Part shown: piece by piece, positions 56,925 to 64,000 of the stretch | Numbering within the stretch: the first letter of the stretch is position 1 | Layout of the letters: each line of letters starts with the position of its first letter | Assembly (NCBI GenBank): GCA_037952775.1 | Contig: JBANAY010000001.1 | Coordinates: forward strand, 2,790,001 to 2,854,000 | Length of the DNA stretch: 64,000 nt | Origin: Clonostachys chloroleuca | Lineage: Eukaryota > Ascomycota > Sordariomycetes > Hypocreales > Bionectriaceae | Reading direction: 5' to 3' | Notes under the pieces: generated by a model | The model's database searches: none | What the model saw: only the letters and a program-made list of their open reading frames with translations | Told to the model about the DNA's origin: nothing | Made by a program: the position numbers and the translations under genes

Positions 56925-58840
56925 TGTGATATGGAAGGCCGTCTATGGCTGTGCTAATAGAGAGAGAAGGTGCAAAGGAAAGCAAATGCCTAGCAAAAGA
57001 AGAGAGCCTGCAGCGGTGATGAGATAGACTAAGCGGGAGAGAGTGTCGTCTCAAAGCAAATCCTCCAGGGGCCAAAACAATCCAGACCCCCGAGACCTCC
57101 CCCACTGAGGGAGGACCTACCTCCAGACAGCTAATGCTGTCCCCAGCGCAGAGCACCATCTGAGTCCATTTCACACTCTCCACCCCCTAATCTTAGCTAT
57201 TATTATACATGGAGATATGGTTCCCCAATTAACAAATTTTTAGACATATTGTTTACATACAATACATTAGAATTAAGAGATCACTACTGTACCTAGGTAT
57301 GTAATTACAGCACTTTGGCCACCCAATCATCGGATGACTGGTCGCCTCATCAGTGGACCGATAAGCTGCTGCCACTTATCGACCTGTCATACTAATGATA
57401 CCATGGCGCTTCCACTCAAGACATAGGGGATAGAGACTGGCCATTGGCATATAACATACCTATACCATGATACATACTCCTTCAAATACCAAATTTCAGT
57501 ATACTCACATAATCCCAATGCTTCTTTCAGCTAATAGTTATCCTTCTCTCCAAACACTCCATTTCACACCAACGGATCACACCCTCGTAACCACGTTCCG
57601 ACACCAATGACCACGCCCCAGACCCCAGCGAGGCGTTGATTGATAATAGCAATAACAGTACTCTTGTGACGATCAACCTGCAGGCTATCACCATATCCAT
57701 GTTCGATAATGTGTGGGTAAATTGTAAAAAATGCCTATATGCTCATAATTGAAGAATTACAACTGTGTTACGGTGGCTATGTCACATGGGACCCCAAAAA
57801 TATTCCTTCTGGTTGTTTGGGTTGATCCAGCCTTTCCTCTCGATGTGCTGCACACATGAAGAACCCCTTGGCGACCTCTGACACATAGTCTTGAAGAGCA
57901 GGAGAAACGCAAAGTTCCAGAATACGTGCAGTTACTATCTAACGCACCTGCAGGCATAGCAAGATATTCTTCCCTTTACTGATCGAATCTAGTTTTAATC
58001 CAGATATGTAAATTGCAAAACCGGCTGTTTGGTCTATCTTGAAAAGCTGAAATGGTAGAGATAGGATAATCATATCACGCGAGATGAATACAGCTCCCCA
58101 GCCCTTGGCGCGGACATTGTAGCCATTGAACTCCTCAACGGTAGTTATACCTTTCAACTAGTTCTCTTTCCTTGGATTGGAATTCCACTTCTGGTTGCGT
58201 TGATCAAGCCCAACTTCAACTGGCTAGGTAATCATAAATATCAAACTTGGCTCCAGGACCCAGGCGACGGGCCGAAAAGGTGTTTTCTACATCAAGTGGA
58301 ATTTAAGAAGGGCTAGAGCCTCCTCTTTAAGCGATCACGATAGTGAAGGAAGAGCGGTCTCAAGCATAATTAGGTCTATTGGTCTGCATTAAGTTAGGTA
58401 GGCAGCTCAACCGTAGCGCTATTGTTTTCATTAGATATTCCCACCCGATCACTCCATGCTCAAGCTAACGCATACATAACCCAGCAGAAAGCGACCGCAA
58501 GTGAAAATGGAAAAACTTTGATATGGATACACGAAATTTGAGCCCCAGCTTCAAAACTTTTGATTCCTTGTCTGATTCCCCGTATATTATGGTCCCAGTG
58601 CATGAAAATAGAGCGTTGCCAAGTGTTAAAAAGAAGGCGGCATCAACACCCATCCCAAGATTTTCAATTGTCCAGAGAGGTCTGGTCTAGAATGCTAAAC
58701 CATCGGCTCACCGAGAGCCAGACGCCCTCTCAAAGACTGCTGTAGATAACATCTACTGTAAGAAAAATTCGTCAAAATCGCGTACCATATCGTAATGTAC
58801 TCATTGAAGGTGGAGTACAACACCCTTTTGCCACCTGCAT
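56925..58840. other. 1.9-kb AT-rich intergenic region
   Basis: GCS1 promoter side (56925-57185), then AT-rich sequence to the 3' end of the RRM gene. Short ORFs on both strands have no family resemblance. No repeat family was recognised. Confidence 0.4.
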
Positions 58841-60323
58841 TTAAGCAGTAGTGGCGGGAGTGGAGGCAGGGGCAGCCTCGGTGGCTGCGGGAGCAGCGGC
58901 ATCAGCCTTAGTATCAGCCTTCTTCTCCTCCTTTCCGTTGACATCGGCGTCAGCAGGGGCATTGGCCTCCTCGTCGGTCTTGTCGGGAGAGTCAATGGCG
59001 ACCTTGACGGCGATCTCACGTCCCTCAACCTCCTTGCCGTTCATCTCAGCAACAGCCTTCTGCTGCAGCTCCTCAGAAGCCAAAGTAACGAAACCGAATC
59101 CACGTCCCTTGCGGGCCTCGCCACGGGCCTGAAGCTTCTTGATCATGAAACGGGGGATAGGTCGGAGGGCAATCTTAGCCGAGGAAGGCTGGTAGTCCTT
59201 GAACAGCTCGATAAGCTGTATTTAGTCAGTACAATGCATAGAATGTCATCACAACATGTCGTAGACACGAACCTTCTCCTCAGTCAAGTCATAGGGCAGG
59301 TTAGCGACCATGACCTTGATCTTAGAGGGAATACCATCGGCAGGGGGGCCACGCTCACGGCGGGCGCGCTGGGCCTTAGCATCATCGCCAGCAGAGACAT
59401 CCTGGTTGGTCACATCGGCCAGAGGCTTGGACTCGGTGGAAGCAGCAGCTGCGGGAGCGGCAGGGGTCTCTCCAGAGGCAGGAGCGGCAGCCTCAGTAGT
59501 CTCACCTTCCTTCTTCTCACCGTCCTACAGAGAATGTCAGAAAAGAGCAAAAGCGGGCGAAACTCCGTCAAACACTTACACCACGGGCAGCGCGGGCGCC
59601 TCGTCCGTTGCGACCACGGCCCCGGCCTCGGCCTCGTCCAGAGGCGCGACGGCGAGTGCCCTCACCACCAGAACCTTCACCGTTGGCTGCCTCAGTCTTC
59701 TCGCCAGCTGGCTCGGGCTTGCGAGCAAGCTGAACGGAAACCTTGCGTTCAAGGATCTCCTTGCCAGAGAGGGCCTCGATAGCACGCTCGGCCTCAGTAG
59801 GGGTAGAGAGGTCGACAAAGGCATAGCCAACAGGACGGTCGGTGCGTGGGTTCTTCGGGATTGACACGGACTCACTAACAAATCACAAGTTAGTATATAC
59901 TGGAAAACAAGACTGGGAATAAGTAGCGTGAAAAGTAAAAGGCGAGTTAAATGAGCACGAAGGAAGGTCGAGGGATGCGAGATTGCAAAAGTTGGTGTAA
60001 CCACGAAAGCCTCGAGTTGGCCAAACTGTTTGCAACCAAGTCCTCTCCCAACGTCCCATCACAACATTGCCAAGAACTCTCGACAAATAAACCCAGTCAG
60101 GAGTGGCCACATACACAAGATAGTCCTTGAAGAAGTCCTTCAACTCCCCCTCAGTTGTCGCGTAGGCCAAGTTGCCGATATACAGACGGCGGCCTTCGGC
60201 AGCGCTGGCCGAAGCAGCCTCGTTTGCGGCGGCCTTATCATTGAGAGAGGTATTGCTCAGAGCATTTGTAACGTCATTAACATTAGCGGTCTCGGGGACC
60301 TTCTCCACAGGGGCAGCAGACAT
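58841..60323 (-). CDS. RNA-binding protein with two RRMs and an RGR-rich linker
   Basis: Exons on the minus strand are 60323-60115, 59874-59580, 59524-59273 and 59215-58841, giving 376 aa. RRM1 has RNP2 RLYIGNLAYATTEGELKDFF and RNP1-like PVGYAFVDLSTPTEAERAI. The linker is Arg/Gly-rich (RRRASGRGRGRGRGRNGRG). RRM2 has IKVMVANLPYDLTEEK and GRGFGFVTLASEELQQKAV. The C-terminus is an Ala/Lys/Glu tail (KADTKADAAAPAATEAAP). The domain order suggests an mRNA- or ribosome-associated protein; I do not assign an orthologue. Intron 3 starts with GTTCGT, a weak donor, but continuity of RRM2 (TEEK to LIELFKDY) requires it. Confidence 0.88.
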
Positions 60324-62454
60324 GATGGCGGGTTGTGAAGTGTGTAGAGGACTGTCGTGAAGGATGACGTTTCGAACTTGTGGACCAGCCTAAGGGTGCA
60401 GTAACGTTCGAAAGTGATAGCTTGTGGTTGAAGTTCGGGGAATCGAACACTTGGAGCAATAAGGAGGAGTGTTGGTCAGGGTGGCTTGGTGCCCTAGGTA
60501 CGGGTTGAGATTAGACAGACGACGATGCGTTGCGCGGAGACACTAGTTGACTGGAGTATTGTGATGAGAAAGGGAAAAGGAGAGGGAGCTGGGAGAGTCG
60601 CGACATATGAAATATTTTTTTGGGCATGCTGGCCTTTGCTCCTGCCTACCTCTGCTCTAGGTATGTTTGGTAATAAGGCCAGAGCCAGGGGGCGGTGGCG
60701 GCCACTACGGCGAGGCACCTAGCGAGCGTTGCTGCAGGTAATTGTGGCAGGGGGGGCTAATTAGGTGTTGTTCCAGGCGCAGGAGCATCCAGGCCAGGGT
60801 AATAATAGGTACACGCGACTCAAAGGGAGCTGGCCGCCCCAAACCTTGGCTGAGGTGTACCTTCCCGCCTTGTCCCCAGCAGGAAGCTACAACCACATCA
60901 CAGCTTACTCCAGCGCATAACACTGAGCTACAACAGAAGGTGAGACAGGGTCACGTAAGCGTACCCGACGGGAACCCATTAAAGGAGGAAGGATTGACCG
61001 ATGGCCGCAAATTGCGCTCTTGGATCTGTTGTTTTGGACTTGCCGAGCTGGGGCACGGTGCAGGAATGGCGGGCAGTGGACGAAGAGGCAAGCACGGAGC
61101 GAGCGGAGGCCGCAAGTGCCAAGTGGGTGGCCATTGATCACCGCAACTCTATGCGCCGCGGTTCAGACAGAAGCTGCGAGAACAGTCGCGCTAGCTGCAA
61201 GGGCACTCACCCTCCTACAGCTGTTCTGCACACCGCAATGACTCACTCCGCACTGGCTGGCACTACGTTGAATTTATTGGGTAGATCGGAGATTCCAGGG
61301 CCCCTGATGATGTTGTCTTGCAGGAGACGCATGCCTCAGTCTAGCGGTGGACCCGGTCTGCAATACTGCCTGACCTGGCCTCCGGCTTCCCCAGTCCACG
61401 GAAGAGAATGCATGGGTGTGGTCTAGTCTCCAGGCTCGTCTTCAGGAAGGACTGACACGACATGGAGAACAAGGAGAAGGGACAAACCAGAAGCGAAGCC
61501 TCCTCACATGCTTCGCAGTATAAGCGGAGCGGAACTCTAATTTCAGGTGGTGCACGGAAGGTGGTGCCCTCTCGGATATTATTGCCTTCGATGTGGCAGC
61601 AGGTGCCTGCTCAGGGCTGCGCTACCTGTTGTTTTACTTTGAAGCCAAAGACATCCAGGCCCCCCAAGGCATTTAGTAACCCTTCTGTTCCTTCCCGTAC
61701 CGAGACAAAGCAATTGATTCCCAAGCGCCACAGGAAGTGTCCGTCGGCAAGTGCACCTGTAGAGTCCCAGTCCCGCTTGTTGTGAAGCAAGAAGGAGCTC
61801 TTGTCCAGCTTTATGTAGAACCCCATTTGATGGGTGGCATTTTGGAATCAACTTACAGCCTCTCTCCGACAGTGCATATCAATCTACGGCCAACGGCTTC
61901 TATTCTCTATTTTCCGACTCACCCTCGAACCTTGGCTCAACGGCGAGAAGAGACGACGCATAAGCAGTTGATTGATTTTCTCACGCCAAGAAAAAAATCC
62001 TGCAAACTGACCAAACAACAGAAACCGAGGACTGTGAACGCCAGGTATCACCAGAACATAAGGTATATACCTAAGATATCTTAGCACCGTTTGAAAAGTA
62101 GTTTTCAGCGATACAGAAATTAACAATCCCACACATTAAAAGTCCACTACAAACTCATTCGCCAGACCTTGTAAAAGTCCCATTCCTGGAATTCGCAAGA
62201 ATGTGAATTCCAAGCCTTGGACCCGACCCCAGGCTGAAGATTGATAAGATGCTCGATCTAGCAAGTGCCTACCTCGGAGTAGGCTATTTGCACTAGGAAC
62301 AACGCCCCGTCATCGGCATCTATCAAAGCCCACAATTTTTCAATCTTCACTTGCCCAAATACCGCTTGAACTCCCACTGCACGCCCTCCGAAAGGAGTTT
62401 TGAGCTCGTTTTGATAGATTTCCAGTCTTGCTCCCCCGCCCCGCTTTAGGCCAA
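60324..62454. promoter_or_regulatory. 2.1-kb divergent intergenic region RRM gene / TAH18
   Basis: Shared upstream region of two diverging genes. No supported coding frame, tRNA or repeat was recognised; a tRNA B-box-like string near 60436-60450 has no matching arms. Confidence 0.4.
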
Positions 62455-64000
62455 ATGGCTTCCGAGTCCGGGTCAAAGCCAGCCTTGACTGTACCGAAGT
62501 CTCTAAGCACCACAACCGCCATGGCTTCACCGGGGAGGAGCATCTTGATCCTATATGGATCCGAGACTGGGAATTCCCAAGACATAGCTGAAGAACTGGG
62601 CAGCCTGTGTCAGCGCCTACATTTCAAAAGCCACGTAGAAGAGCTAGACGGTGCCGATCTGGTCAGTTGCTCGGAATTGATCCCGTTTACAACAGCAGTT
62701 AACATAACATCGCCGGGTAGAATTCACTTTTACAGCATCAGTTTGTCATATTCGTCATCTCAACCACTGGACAAGGGGATATGCCCCATAACTCTCTACT
62801 CTTCTGGAGAAAACTCTTGCGGAAGAAGCTGCCTCCCGGTTGTCTAAGTCAAGTTCGGTATACCTGCTTCGGCCTTGGAGATAGCACATACTTGAAGTAA
62901 GAAGAAAGGCGTTGCTTTATATTGTTCCATTGTGCTTACATGCTTTTAATAGGTTCAATTGGGCAGCTCGCAAGCTCATTCGTCGACTAGAACAACTAGG
63001 GGCGAATACTTTTTTCGACTGCTTCGAGGCTGACGAGCGCTTTGACGACGGGTGAGTAAAAACGAGTCTACGCGTGAAAGCATGGCAAGTGACAGAAATC
63101 TCCAGGATAGAAGGCGCTTTCTCATCTTGGGCCGGCAAGTTTTATGATCATCTACTGGAGGAGTATCCCCCTCCGGATGGCCGGGCTCCCATATCCGATG
63201 ATTCTATATTACCACCAAGGTGGTCGCTTTCGCCTGCGTTGAGCCACAGCAGCACCGACTCGGCCAAGATTATTTCACATTCGGACATGGACGTACCACC
63301 TCCAGGACCTCTCCCAATACCAGATGGGTGGGAAGCTACCCTTGCTGAGAGCAAACGTATGACGCCGCTCTCCCACTGGCAGGACGTTAGACTTCTCGGG
63401 TTCGATGTCCCCTCCCGTGCTGACGGCCAGAAACTGGCGTGCAATCCCGGCGATTGTTTGACAATTTACCCCAAGAATTTCCCTGAAGATGTGCAAAAGT
63501 TGATCACTCTCATGAGCTGGGAGACTGTCGCTAACCAGAAACTCGACCTTTCGGCTTGTCCCTCCCTCCCACGAAACCTCCACGCCTCCCAACCGTGTAC
63601 CATTCGCCAGCTTCTCCTTGAAAACATAGACTTCACCTCGATTCCTCGCCGGTCATTTTTCAAGAGCATGTCCTATTTCGCGACTGACCCTAATCACAAA
63701 GAGAGACTACTCGAGTTCACCAAAACCGAGTTCCTCGACGAGTACTTCGACTACGCCACGCGCTCTCGGCGAACGATCCTCGAAGTTCTCGACGAATTCA
63801 CCTCAGTCAAGATCCCCCCCGAGCGTCTTCTCGACGTCTTCCCCCTCATCCGCGGCCGTGACTTCAGCATCGCCAACGGAGGAGCCCTCCTCGCCCATCC
63901 CACCGGCGACGAGAGCATCACCCGCGTAGAGCTCCTCGTCGCCCTCGTCCGCTACCGCACCATCCTCCGCAAACCACGCCAGGGCCTCTGCTCCCGCTAT
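62455..64000 (+). CDS. TAH18: NADPH-dependent diflavin oxidoreductase (TAH18), 3' end cut by window edge
   Basis: Diflavin reductase that feeds electrons from NADPH to Dre2 in cytosolic Fe-S cluster assembly. Exons are 62455-62661, 62736-62896, 62953-63051 and 63106-64000 (open at the edge); 454 residues are visible. The flavodoxin domain has ILILYGSETGNSQDIAEELG, FVIFVISTTGQGDMPHNSLL and CFGLGDSTYLKFNWAARKL. The FAD-binding connecting region has FTKTEFLDEYFDYATRSR, then RGRDFSIANG and RKPRQGLCSRY at the edge. A second in-frame ATG at 62521 (MASPGRSILILYG) could also be the start. I prefer 62455 because it has an A at -3 and is the first ATG of the open frame. Confidence 0.92.

Noticed and set aside
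58465..58745. Short overlapping ORFs on both strands
   Set aside because: AT-rich sequence with no recognisable motif; expected by chance.
60431..60455. B-box-like string (minus strand GTTCGATTCC) suggesting a tRNA
   Set aside because: The flanking bases cannot form a T-arm or acceptor stem, and there is no A-box at the right distance.

Overview
The window is nuclear DNA of a filamentous ascomycete (Pezizomycotina), most likely a Sordariomycete and perhaps Hypocreales. The genes are compact, with many short GT-AG introns of roughly 50-100 nt that carry CTAAC-like branch sites. Fungal-only families are present: an arginine attenuator peptide uORF, NTE1, a Zn2Cys6 regulator and a 2EXR relic. 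All gene models were built by hand from reading frames, splice signals and remembered family sequence; no database was searched.

Left part (1-26 kb) is mostly conserved housekeeping: TFIIA small subunit (TOA2, cut by the left edge), V-ATPase c'' (VMA16), a gephyrin-type molybdenum-cofactor enzyme with a His-rich linker, POP5, GPN2, the phospholipase NTE1, an unknown protein built on 17 decapeptide repeats, a TM9/EMP70 protein, an arrestin-like protein and a YKE4-type ZIP zinc transporter. A 4.4-kb stretch (20.3-24.7 kb) has no recognisable gene.

Middle (27.0-39.2 kb) is the accessory highlight: six consecutive genes on strictly alternating strands that read as an aromatic (probably stilbene-derived) catabolic cluster. 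They are a Zn2Cys6 regulator, an FAH-family hydrolase, a salicylate-hydroxylase-type FAD monooxygenase, gentisate 1,2-dioxygenase, a salicylaldehyde/vanillin-type aldehyde dehydrogenase and a stilbene/carotenoid cleavage oxygenase. The inferred route is stilbene, then aryl aldehyde, aryl acid, gentisate, ring-opened pyruvate adduct and finally central metabolism. The three divergent promoters share a CCGGGGAA-like element. The monooxygenase carries two apparent 1-nt deletions. Next to the cluster lies an AT-rich stretch with a decayed CocE/S15 hydrolase fragment and a decayed 2EXR gene.

Right part (42-64 kb) is again housekeeping and signalling: TSC1/hamartin, a DJ-1/PfpI-like protein, a SAP-domain (Acinus-like) protein with an apparent frameshift, the arginine-specific carbamoyl-phosphate synthase small subunit with its upstream attenuator peptide split over three exons, ETF beta, an ArfGAP (GCS1), a two-RRM protein and TAH18 (cut by the right edge). 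Several small structures deserve attention: a C-terminal sorting signal encoded on a micro-exon (TMN2), a stop-free 3n intron at the start of TSC1, and a GC-AG intron in the cluster regulator.
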